The notes beneath the pieces were generated by a model. The model saw nothing but the letters and a program-made list of their open reading frames with translations, did not search any database and was not told where the DNA came from. The position numbers were made by a program, and so were the translations under genes. From the NCBI GenBank assembly GCA_003194525.1, contig NBIV01000043.1, positions 62,001 through 126,000 of the forward strand: a DNA stretch of 64,000 nt. Reading direction: 5' to 3'. Source of the DNA: Gracilariopsis chorda (Eukaryota; Rhodophyta; Florideophyceae; Gracilariales; Gracilariaceae). Shown here in pieces: positions 54,001 through 63,276 of the stretch (position 1 is its first letter; each line of letters begins with the position of its first letter).

Positions 54001-54433
54001 TGCCCCGTAATGCTCGACACTTAGCCACTGTCAACCCCCTCTCCCAAAACATGTTGCACCACTACCTCCATCGCGTCATGGTACCTGTCTTCCCTCTTCC
54101 ACACAAGCTGATTTCCATCCGGCACCATTCCACCCACCCCCCACTCATTCACGCGGCAGCAAGACCAACCTGCTGTACTATCCGTACAACCTCACAGATT
54201 ACACACGATGTCGATGCCCCTGAAACAGCAGCAGCTCCCCAGACACGGTATGCACGCGGAACCATATGCCGGTGAACACCCCATATCCACAGCGCGCGCG
54301 TCTCGAACGTGGCAGCACCTCAGCCAGCTCCGATCTCATTCACAGCAACGCCGTTCACCGCCCGCACGCATCGTTCACCACATAAAGCCGATCCTTTCCT
54401 CGAAGCTTCACCTCCCTCACGCCAGCCACAGCC

Positions 54434-54940
54434 ATGCAGTCGATGTCCACCCCATCCACCCCCGCGCCGCAGCCGCATCCCCCCGCCGTCACTCCGCGCC
54501 CCAAGCGCGGCCGCCGCAAGAAGCGCCCCGAGCTCTCCGACGAACAGCGTAAGGCGCTTCGCGCCCTGCAAAACCGTGCTGCAACCCGCCGCTCACGGGA
54601 GCGCAGTCGTCTCCGCGCCGAGCAGCTCAAGACCCAGCTGCAGCGCTCCCTTCAACAAAACCATCAGTTGCAACGTGAGCGCGACACCCTGCTCTACTGC
54701 ATCAAGAAAGCGCGCCAGCACGCCACTCAACAACCCATCACCCCCGCGCCGAGGCCCAATCCAATGAGCCTTTCCGTCATTCTCAACTCCCACGATGAGC
54801 ATCCGATTCCGACCACCACAGCACTTTCCACTCCGCCTTCCAAGCTCCCACCTCACGCGTTGGGTCCTCACCGCTCTCCCCTGTCCGTCGCGTCACCTAC
54901 GTACGCCTTCGGGAAAAGCTTTAACTCGCAAACGCCCTAA
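54434..54940 (+). CDS. bZIP transcription factor
   Basis: A 168-residue nuclear DNA-binding protein. A proline-rich N-terminus is followed by a basic cluster PKRGRRKKRP. The bZIP basic region has the invariant asparagine N47 and arginine R55 (NRAATRRSR, N-x7-R). The zipper has leucines at 65, 79 and 86 in register, with serine at position 72, so it is short. The C-terminal 80 residues are S/P/T-rich. The RRSRERSR sequence is typical of fungal/algal and plant bZIP groups. ATG 54434 is preceded by GCC; a second ATG lies three codons on. The target genes are unknown; bZIP dimers usually bind ACGT-core sites. Convergent with MED12, 220 bases between stops. Confidence 0.9.
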   Translation: MQSMSTPSTPAPQPHPPAVTPRPKRGRRKKRPELSDEQRKALRALQNRAATRRSRERSRLRAEQLKTQLQRSLQQNHQLQRERDTLLYCIKKARQHATQQPITPAPRPNPMSLSVILNSHDEHPIPTTTALSTPPSKLPPHALGPHRSPLSVASPTYAFGKSFNSQTP

Positions 54941-55160
54941 TTTTGTGTACCCCACGAAACTGCGCAAGTGCCTGTCTCCGCCGGAGCGCCTGTTCTCTCT
55001 TAACTGCACACATCAACCAACCGCTACATGGTCTAACTTGCACAGCTCAGCTCTAAATCACCCCCAAGGAACCTACACATCTATCCCATAACAACCTCTA
55101 ACATGTATACATAAAACTGTTCCAAACAACAAACCGCATGAAAACAACGCGCTTGCCACG

Positions 55161-58100
55161 TCATACCGCCAAGCTCGCGAAAGTCGAGTACGTCCTTTTC
55201 AAGTGGACCGTCCCAATCGCGCTCTCCCTGTCCACTATACTATCTCCTTGTCTCCACATATCCTCTGCGCCAATCGCGCTTTCCTCATCCGCCCCTCGTC
55301 CGTATCCTTCCAACAAAATCCAGTTATCTACCACGCTTCCATCTCCTTTCAATACCTTCACCGGCCTCGACAGACCACTACCATACCCCATGCGTCGCGG
55401 GATTAGCTTCGCCATGATCGCCCGTTCTGCAGGCTCCACCCACCGCATCGCCGCCACTAACGTCGCTTCCAGTTGTCGTTTCAGCTCCTGATTTTCGGGC
55501 CATTCGAGTACCTGGTTCACCGCAATTCCATTCGCGTGCTCATCCGCGCTCGTGCTCGAGTCCCTCATGCTCCTCAAACAGAGATCCAACAGATTGCACG
55601 CTGCCGCTATCGCGCTACCGGTCATTATTCCTATGCCACTCTTTAGTAATTCTGCAACCTCCTGAGCTCGTTGTCTCCACCGTTCTGCATGCACGCTCAT
55701 ACGTGGGCACCTCAGAATACACAGCAATCGAGATTCCAACGCATCAGAGATTAATTCACCGTCTTCCACAATACTGCTGGGTGCACGCCCTTCGGTCAAA
55801 GCTTCTGACAAAAGTCTTGACGCCCCGCTGAGCTGCTCGAAAAGAGCTGCCTCCACATCCACTGCGTGTTCTGCTTTCAGGCTCGCGATCGCCGTTTCCA
55901 GCAAACCCCGACGTGCCGCATCCATCTGACACCACTGCAGAGACCTCTCCCGATGAACCTCATTGTTCTTGTACGCTTCCACAGTCAGACCTCTCAGAAC
56001 ATAAGTCAAACTCTCTTGCATTCCATGGGAAGCTTGGTGAACTACGTAACCAGCCACAGATTGTCTCGATACGTCTTGCGCACAGCAACGGAGGGCCACG
56101 GCTACAAGCGTTCGTGCTGAATGTTTGCACATCACCAGTGTGGCTTGACCGCTCACCTTCAGCCCGAAATCATCTTCTCCTCCACTCTCGCGTCGATGTT
56201 GGGCAAGAAGCGCCAAGAGCATTTCAACCTCACCAAACGGAGTCGATCCAATCGACTTGAGAACAGTTTCCTCATCTCCTCCCGTTTCTTGCCCACAAAG
56301 TCGTGAAATCATGTTGAACAGCGATGCGGAAAGCTCCGTCTTGTCCACATCCAGTCGTCCGCAGTAAAAATCGGCACGAACCCGCAATCGCTTCGCCAAC
56401 TCGATGCTTGAATACGGCGCCAGAATCTTCCACACCCATTTGATCGCAAACAAAACTTCAAGCGACTCTGAACTGTTAGTATGCCCATAGTAACACCCGC
56501 AAAATAGCAGAGTTACGAACTCGAGAAGAATGGCTGGTCTGATTCCTTGAAAGCGCACGTCGTTGCGATTTGACTCGATTAGATGTAACGCTTTGGCAGA
56601 TAGCTGAGAGAAGGTAGCAACCGGAGTTTCTAAGCTTCCTGATTCTAGTAAAGAGTGTTTTAGTACAGGAATCAGGACGCTTCCTAATATGTCGTTAGCG
56701 TTGAACCCACATCGAAACAAATCGTCAACCACAAAACTGCCCTCGTTCCCGGCAAAACAGGCTCGCAGTTGCGATATTTGAATGCCATTCAGCACTGCTC
56801 GGGAACAGAGTTGAGCTACGTCGTCGTCCGCCGAGACACCTAAGTTTTCCCTGTTACTCAGATTTAGAACCTCATTCAAAGTTGAGCTTCCAGCTTTCCG
56901 ATAATCTTCTTGCCCTCGCATGCATGCCAGAGCTAGAGGAATACAAGACAATCCCTTCGCATCTTCTCCAAAATGCTTCAAGTTTTTCGCTGCCATCTTC
57001 ATCCAAAACGGTGGACTAGGAATAATTCGAGACCCGCAGTATCGTGCGAAAGATGAAAGCGTCCGCAGAAGTTCTGTCTCCAAGTCTGAGTCCAGCCACG
57101 CGCTACACCAGATTGCCTTGAATACCATGAACACTTTTTCGAGATAACCACTTGCTGCGATATACCGAGAAAGGTTTGATATTAGGCGGGCTAATGAGAC
57201 TGATAAGCTTCTTCTCTTCGCCTTCATAACGCTTGACTTCCATACAGGGCTGTTCTCGACAAGAGCATCCAGGGAATCCATGACCCATTCCACAGCTGTC
57301 GCTGCCTCTCCTAATGACACCATAAACGAAACCATTGTTGTCAGTTTTCTGTGTAACTCATGCACATCTCCATTCATGGAGGTCAGGTCCTGTTGACACA
57401 AGGCATCAATGGTGGACATAATTACATTTGTTGCACCACGCCCACCCAAAGCGTCTACCTGGGCTGCCATGAGCGAAGCATCTCCGCTACCAGCAATTGC
57501 AAGACTCTTCTCGCAAACACCGTGCGGGTATGAGCTCTTAGAGGATGAATGGAATCCGTACTTCCGGAGTATAGAACGGCGACAATCTGAAGTAGACTTA
57601 TCGACGGGATCAGGCAGCAGTGATAGACATTTCACCAAAAATGCAGTACCCGGATTATGGACTGCTGAAAGCCTAGAAACATCACGAACAAAAGCGGGAA
57701 GGGACAGCAACTCGTGTCGACATAGGTGTGCAATGAAACGTACGATAGAATCGTCTTCGTCTAAGCTTTCGGGCTTTCTTGCTCGCGAACGCTCGTTGAC
57801 CACAGCATCATCCCTGTCAGTTTCATCCCTATCAGTGGTATCCGGTACTTTGAGGTTCGCATACTGCTTAATAAAATGCCATATATCGCGTTGTAACGGG
57901 GGAGCTTGCGTCCCATTAAGATTTCCCGGCTTTGAAGACAATGCGGGAGTTCGCGTTGGATGTATTCCTTTCTTTGAGCGCTTCATATTCGCACCATTCC
58001 TCACGACCCGGGAGGAAGAGGTGGCACTGCTTGCAGACTCTGCTGCGAGCCGATGAAAGACTGCGCATGCCACACAAATTGCCTCGGCACGATCAGGAAC

Positions 58101-59582
58101 CGAAGGTGAAAGCGTCCATTCACAAACCTTTCTAACAGCCATGGGTGTACCACCGCGCTCACGGTACGCCGCTCGCAATATTGACACAACCCGTGCTACA
58201 TCGCCATGGGCGGAGAGCATTTCAAATTGGCGTATGGCCAGATTAGGAGACATCATTTTCTCTTCCTTTGTGCGGTAGTCGGGTTTCGGATCTTTTTCTT
58301 TCCTGCGATCCCTCGAGGCTTGAATAGTATCAGCAGCCTTTCGCACAAGTCGCTCAAAAGTAGCCATATTAAACTCGTCGGTAACTGGCGGCACCGAGAC
58401 TTGCATGGCCTTCAAACCTGTCGCTAATAGATGCATGATTTCAACGTGACATTCATTCGCTGTAGACACAGCTGCGGCACCCGGTGCAGGACCGGCTGTA
58501 GGAGAAGGAAGAGCGGTTCGCTTCGATATCTTTCGCGGTGTATTCTTCGATTTTGCACTTTCTCTAGCTGCATTTCCAGAAGCTCGAGACGCTTTGATGA
58601 TGAATCCAGCTCCTGTCAAAAGAGCGTCAAGCAAAACACGAGCAGCGTCCGGTGACGATAGGAACTCTGGTAAAAACCGACGAGCAGCCATGACGGTGAT
58701 CTTGGTCCCTGGTGAGCTAAAGGATTGCATGGAGATAAGTTCCTCGCGCAGAGCATGTGCAATAGCGGTGATCCATTTGGAAACATCCAGCAGACCCTCG
58801 TCAGCTTGCCATCGAGCAAGGTCGAGCACGTAATTCCAAAATGTGACGCGTTCCATACGGCCGAGCATGGCCATCTTGCGGGCTCGAAAGGCTTCAATCT
58901 CCGTTTTAAGAAGGCTGCAAAGTTGTTTTGTCCAGAAGAGTTTCGGGCTAGGTGGGGGGCGATCGGGTCGCATTTGTTTGACACATTCATTTAAAACTGC
59001 GATACGAATGTACCAGGCTGCGCGTTGGGTGGAAATAGAACTGGTTGCCATCATTTCGATCACCTTTCTAGCAGCTCTAACAATAGCTGGCCCCAGTGGA
59101 ACGGAGCGCGACAGTTCGGATAAAGGGTGATGCGAGCCTTTGGAAAGGCGATTGAACCAGTCATCGAGGGTTTGTGATAGCGGGGGTTTCTGAAGAGGAA
59201 AGGAGCGTGGTGCTGTTTGGGGGTTATTGTTGTTTGAAGGTGGGGACACTTGAACGCGCTGTAGCTTATTAGGACGCGCTCGACGCAGCGCCACCAGTCC
59301 ATTCTTCAGTTTTGATAAATCGGTTTGGGTGAGAGTGGGGGTTTGATGTTGAGGAGGCGATGAAGATAAGGAGGGAGGCCCTTCTGTAGGCAGGCGTGAG
59401 GCGAACTCATACGGCAAACGGCGCTCTGCATAGCCGTTAATGACGGCGGCGCGGTCGAGACGCAGCTCGGCAGGGTACTGGAAGTAAGGGTTTTGGGGGT
59501 GACGCACGGGGTCAACGGGATAGACATCGGCATGCACGCCCGGTGAAATCTCTGGAACCCAGGGTGGAATAGGTTCGTCCAT
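55161..59582 (-). CDS. MED12: Mediator complex subunit 12, divergent
   Basis: A 1473-residue intronless protein. The opening MDEPIPPWVPEI and DVYPVDPVRHPQNP resemble the MED12 N-terminal segment that precedes the kinase-activating region. Then come WFNRL...PLGPAIVRAARKVIEM and QRAAWYIRIAVLNE, which matches the conserved RATWFIKVTYLNQ of plant and animal MED12. Next is FWNYVLDLARWQADEGLLDVSKWITA, the LCEWAY/PQL-side helical signature (lakWhydEGLLdr). The rest is helical and poorly conserved, as usual for this subunit. MED12 links CDK8 and cyclin C to MED13 and activates the kinase in the nucleus. Typical homologues are 1500-2200 residues. ATG 59582 is the first in frame; four codons upstream is a GTG. 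It is divergent from the small gene at 59930. Identity rests on the first 300 residues. Confidence 0.72.
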   Translation of the reverse strand: MDEPIPPWVPEISPGVHADVYPVDPVRHPQNPYFQYPAELRLDRAAVINGYAERRLPYEFASRLPTEGPPSLSSSPPQHQTPTLTQTDLSKLKNGLVALRRARPNKLQRVQVSPPSNNNNPQTAPRSFPLQKPPLSQTLDDWFNRLSKGSHHPLSELSRSVPLGPAIVRAARKVIEMMATSSISTQRAAWYIRIAVLNECVKQMRPDRPPPSPKLFWTKQLCSLLKTEIEAFRARKMAMLGRMERVTFWNYVLDLARWQADEGLLDVSKWITAIAHALREELISMQSFSSPGTKITVMAARRFLPEFLSSPDAARVLLDALLTGAGFIIKASRASGNAARESAKSKNTPRKISKRTALPSPTAGPAPGAAAVSTANECHVEIMHLLATGLKAMQVSVPPVTDEFNMATFERLVRKAADTIQASRDRRKEKDPKPDYRTKEEKMMSPNLAIRQFEMLSAHGDVARVVSILRAAYRERGGTPMAVRKVCEWTLSPSVPDRAEAICVACAVFHRLAAESASSATSSSRVVRNGANMKRSKKGIHPTRTPALSSKPGNLNGTQAPPLQRDIWHFIKQYANLKVPDTTDRDETDRDDAVVNERSRARKPESLDEDDSIVRFIAHLCRHELLSLPAFVRDVSRLSAVHNPGTAFLVKCLSLLPDPVDKSTSDCRRSILRKYGFHSSSKSSYPHGVCEKSLAIAGSGDASLMAAQVDALGGRGATNVIMSTIDALCQQDLTSMNGDVHELHRKLTTMVSFMVSLGEAATAVEWVMDSLDALVENSPVWKSSVMKAKRRSLSVSLARLISNLSRYIAASGYLEKVFMVFKAIWCSAWLDSDLETELLRTLSSFARYCGSRIIPSPPFWMKMAAKNLKHFGEDAKGLSCIPLALACMRGQEDYRKAGSSTLNEVLNLSNRENLGVSADDDVAQLCSRAVLNGIQISQLRACFAGNEGSFVVDDLFRCGFNANDILGSVLIPVLKHSLLESGSLETPVATFSQLSAKALHLIESNRNDVRFQGIRPAILLEFVTLLFCGCYYGHTNSSESLEVLFAIKWVWKILAPYSSIELAKRLRVRADFYCGRLDVDKTELSASLFNMISRLCGQETGGDEETVLKSIGSTPFGEVEMLLALLAQHRRESGGEDDFGLKVSGQATLVMCKHSARTLVAVALRCCAQDVSRQSVAGYVVHQASHGMQESLTYVLRGLTVEAYKNNEVHRERSLQWCQMDAARRGLLETAIASLKAEHAVDVEAALFEQLSGASRLLSEALTEGRAPSSIVEDGELISDALESRLLCILRCPRMSVHAERWRQRAQEVAELLKSGIGIMTGSAIAAACNLLDLCLRSMRDSSTSADEHANGIAVNQVLEWPENQELKRQLEATLVAAMRWVEPAERAIMAKLIPRRMGYGSGLSRPVKVLKGDGSVVDNWILLEGYGRGADEESAIGAEDMWRQGDSIVDRESAIGTVHLKRTYSTFASLAV

Positions 59583-59929
59583 TGCGTTGACCACGTTGGA
59601 GTGAGAGAGGAGGAAGCTAGGAAGGTTTCGGATGCTTGTGAGGTGGAGTTGAGGAAGATGCGCACGGAATGTGCCCCATGTGTTCGGCGTGTTCAGTTGG
59701 CATTTTACTGTAGGCTGTGGTGCCTACGGAATGAAATTTTATGGTGTGGCAGCTGCAGGGCGGCTGCGCTGTTCCGGAATGAGTGCTTCGGGTTGCGAAT
59801 CGCAACCTGCGATTGGGCCTTGCTTGCTTCTTGGCAGCAACAGTCTACAGAACTCCAAACAAGAGCTACCCATTCACTTCGTCGAGCCGCAACTGCGCTT
59901 TCGCCACCTACCTTCCTTCGTATTAGCAA
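59583..59929. promoter_or_regulatory. shared upstream region of MED12 and the small gene at 59930
   Basis: 347 bases between divergent starts. It contains a hairpin-like inverted repeat GGTTGCG (59791-59797) / CGCAACC (59801-59807) and, four bases later, an inverted CCAAT box (ATTGG, 59812-59816). Placement suggests promoter elements; this is inference. Confidence 0.4.
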
Positions 59930-60268
59930 ATGGAGTCGCCTGAGTCTCTCTTCCGCGAGGCAAGCGCCTACCGTACCGTGCGATCCGCCGACTGGCAAGG
60001 TCCGGAGGCGCGCGGAGGTCCGAAACTCAGTGTCGGCGGACCGGCCACATCAAACTCAGTCGCTGCCGATCAGTTTACATCAAGTGCGGCGCTTTCGTCC
60101 AGAGCGCCTGTGAATGAGCCTCCGAACGCATTTGAAATGCAGCTTTGGGAGCGCGTTGAGCGCATGTTGGGTCCGCAGAGGGGAAAGAAAGTCGTACAAC
60201 TAATGAAACAACATACAACTCACTACGTACGATCTCTGTCCCTTGCTGAAATTGAAAGGATGGCGTGA
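59930..60268 (+). CDS. small protein of unknown function
   Basis: A 112-residue open frame. The first 65 residues are S/A/P/G-rich and probably disordered. The last 45 form a likely helical domain: NAFEMQLWERVERMLGPQRG followed by KKVVQLMKQHTTHYVRSLSLA. Position supports it: it begins 347 bases from the divergent MED12 start, in a region with promoter-like motifs, and ends 80 bases from the convergent globin gene. The frame also carries no long competing frame on the other strand. I recognise no family. The helical end might be a histone-fold or helical-repeat fragment, but the sequence does not decide. ATG 59930 has A at -3. Confidence 0.5.
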   Translation: MESPESLFREASAYRTVRSADWQGPEARGGPKLSVGGPATSNSVAADQFTSSAALSSRAPVNEPPNAFEMQLWERVERMLGPQRGKKVVQLMKQHTTHYVRSLSLAEIERMA

Positions 60269-60348
60269 GCTATTTCGTTTCTCCCGCTTGAGCGTTGAGA
60301 ACGCATTTCGAGAGTGTATCTTTTCTTGCCTCCCGTCTCAGATCATCA

Positions 60349-61216
60349 TCAATTGCTCTTACCCTTTCCACACGGAACTGACACGTACAGCACACTGCCC
60401 TTCGTGCATGCCTTCAAAGCTTTTGTAGCCTTTTCTTCGTTATCTGCGATCACGATCTTCAGGCTATCTGTGTGACTTCCGTATACATCCATCGTGCACA
60501 TAAGGGGATCATTGCCCTCCGTTTCTATCCTTACTCCGACAAACTGACCCTCCTCATGTGCCGGCACGCCGTGGTCCTTCGGAACTAGACTCAACACCGT
60601 CTTTGAATCGAGTTCTTCAACTTGATCAACCACCACTGCCACGAACCCACTGTATCCAGCTTTTTCTTCCAATTCGGCACGCAACTTTGCTTCAACGTCG
60701 ATGAAAACGGCTGCCAAATGTTCAATCGCTTCCTTCCACGCCGCGATGAAGTCTTCCGTCGCCGCATCCTTCAGCTGAATTTTCAAAGCGGCAAGCAAGC
60801 ACTCGGCGACCGCTCCGTATTGAACGGGCTTCACATCACGACAGATATGACGATATCCGATGCGTTCTACAACCGGTAAAAGAGCTTCCACTTTTTCGAT
60901 GTTCTTAGCGTAGGCCAGGACGGCGTTCGCCAGTCGCGATACCTGTGCTGGGATTCCTCCCTCCTTGGTTACACCTCCACGGTGACGGTCTCTGTAGTAA
61001 CACACAGCCAGTTAGATTCTTCCGCTTTCTATCTGCTCTGAATGAATGGCAAAGAAAGTGGTTGTAGCTGGGTACGTACGTGTTGAACTGATGTCGTACT
61101 TCAGGGTACCGTTCGAACAATGTGTCGTAGAACGTTGATATGATTTCGGTGCCGCGCTCTCGAAGAACAGGACGCGAATCTTTGACAATCTGAACAGTAT
61201 CTGGTGAAATCGTCAT
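60349..61216 (-). CDS. flavohaemoglobin-like globin with partial reductase domain; one intron
   Basis: Join 61216-61080 and 60991-60349 (137+643 nt, 259 residues). The 88-base intron starts GTACGT and ends TACAG. The globin domain (about 1-145) opens like flavohaemoglobins (MTISPDTVQIVKDSRPVLRE). It keeps the distal tyrosine B10 (STFYDTLFERYP), a glutamine at the E7 region (AQVSRLANAV) and the proximal histidine (GYRHICRDVKP). It would bind haem and react with NO or O2. A piece of the FAD domain follows (GFVAVVVDQVEELDSKTVLSLVP, EEGQFVGVRIE). The usual RxYS flavin motif is replaced by the MCTMDVYG stretch, and the protein ends before any NAD(P)H domain, about 140 residues short of a normal flavohaemoglobin. 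So it cannot reduce its own haem unless a partner helps. ATG 61216; the frame upstream is open but unlike the family. Confidence 0.85.
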
Positions 61217-63189
61217 TGCGCTTTTTGCTATGATAAGAAGGTGAACTTGCGATGCAGATGCAGAATGCCAGTGATGAGGTAGCAAACTCAAGTAGGCAAG
61301 CGCCCGTGCAAGGCGCTTGGGATGTTGGGCGGCATCGCTTTTATAAGCGTTTTGCGCAGTCTGACGAGAAAGCGCCGCATGTGGCCTCACGCACAACAGA
61401 CTCGTTATTGCAACAGCAAGCTCCAGAATCCCCGAAAGTGAGTGAGCACTCTCTGTGGTGTACCGTCTCCCAGAATATAACAGCGCATTCCCTTGGTTGC
61501 GCTTGCCGCCTTGCAGGATGAGGTTACGAATACCTGCTCTTGTGGAGTCCACAATGTGGACGGGTCCACCCGCTTGTCACGCCGTGACACCATATTTATT
61601 TTATAAACGTCGCCCCACTGGCGTCCTGCGGCCTGACTAGAACCACTCAAGCAGTCCGATGTGCTACGTACCAAGCTAACACGGCATTAGAAATGGCTCT
61701 GTTTCTACTCGGTTTATCGTGCAGCCAGGAACAAGACAAAACATAAAGACGTCCCTTCCGGCAGCACAATCGTCAAATGACTGCACCGGTACTAAAAGAA
61801 GAAAACGGTGCTCAACGCTAACCCTGACGAAGGTGTGCTCTACACCTTACTAAATTAAATGTTACATATAGACGTTACGAAATACTTTTGAACCGACTTG
61901 AAGTGGGTCTATATCTGGCCCCATTTCAACTCTGTACGAGCTTCTGACACAAGAGTATTGTCTTCGTCAAGGCTCAGTTAATCTCCTCACTCTTTTCATC
62001 AGAGTATGGGCGCTCAATTAGGTCCATCCTGGTCCCAATTCATAAAGTAATGTTACCAGAGGCACACGACAAAAAGGGACAGGGGACATGTCTTAGAGCA
62101 TGAAGGTGAGTTATATCGAAGGACGAGCACAGATTACGGGGCACGATCTCTTCGAGTTATCCGTTGTCGCACGAGCTTTTCTGCAGCCTGCCCGACTCGC
62201 CAATCAGCACTGCGGGGTTGATTGAGAAATCAAGGCTGTCTCGAATGAAATCACACTTGGTGAAGCGTGATTCGCGTGGACCGCTGGGGTAGCAACGGAA
62301 GCAATCTTACCCTCTACCAAATGTAATCAGCACTCGCTCGGTGCAATAACCCGGAGAATTAAACCACTTTTGATGCTGGGCTGCAACTGAGCACATCTTT
62401 TAATGACACGTGCACATTCTTACATCGCTCAATCGTCACGATCTAGGTCCGGTTTGTCACGATGCGAGAAAGCGTTGACCCCTGACGTCGGAATTCGCGA
62501 TTGTGCCATGACTGCGAACCATGTGTGTGCGCGTCTGTGATAAGCAAACAAAAGGAGGACAATAAGACCAATAGGAATGCTCTCAAAGACGCAAAAAGGA
62601 ATATATTTGTGAAGATGCCCGCAGTCAGAGCGTTTCTTCTTTCGCACGACATTACAAGCATGAAGCTCATAGGTCTTTTCTCACCCACTTCCCTTTTTCT
62701 CCTACTTAAGCCCTTCGATAACACCCGGATGCAGACTCGATGGCTGATCCATTTAGCTTTCCACTGACGTAGGGTCGGCATAGCTCTACTCACGGGATAA
62801 TGCGTGTGCCCTGCGGCTCGCTGGTTGATCCCCCAACAAAGCTGTTGATAATGTTATTGCTTACCGAAAGACTCCTTGCTTCTTGAGAGCAACAAGAAGC
62901 AGAATCTGGGAAAAAGTTTGGTAAGAGTATACAACATTCAAAGCAGAGATATCATTTCAGTTGTGTCTTATATGCGTTTGAGCGCGATGATTTATATTCC
63001 TTTTAGGAGAGCTGTTACGCCCAGCTTCAGAGCAATACCCCAAAAGGGCTCTGACACTAGATGGCAGTGGTCACTGGAACCAGCGGTCACAGTGACTTCA
63101 CTAAGTTGCGGCCATGTGCGCTCCTGGTCAGAAAGACAGAAGCTTACATGCCTCGATCTCCCTGTCACAGTCTCTGAACCAGGCCCGTA
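61217..63189. other. intergenic between globin gene and hAT element
   Basis: About 2 kb with short frames only; no domain, tRNA or other RNA gene recognised. The first few hundred bases are the globin upstream region. Confidence 0.55.
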
Positions 63190-63276
63190 AAGATGACTAA
63201 CTAACAAGTCACAATCCGATCCTACTAGTCATGGCATTGAAGGACATGTTAGTCATTGTAGTCATAGAATCAGTCA
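63190..63276. repeat. cluster of AGTCAT motifs next to the hAT transposase
   Basis: Within about 85 bases there are five AGTCAT sites (ATGACT near 63192 inverted; AGTCAT near 63227, 63251, 63260 and 63271) and a related AAGTCAC. Clustered short motifs at the ends of hAT elements are known transposase-binding sites. The terminal inverted repeat itself was not identified. Confidence 0.55.

Larger units (their letters stand above)
44687..54433. other. 9.7 kb almost without genes
   Basis: No intact gene with a recognisable domain. Open frames stay below about 100 codons and lie on both strands. Several look like remnants: 46962-47204 minus (listed), 49570-49809 plus, parts of 50190-50400 plus, 52900-53110 plus and 53577-53846 plus. 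Two hairpin features at 50.7 and 50.9 kb are listed separately. The base composition looks more AT-rich than in the flanking gene islands. Confidence 0.55.
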
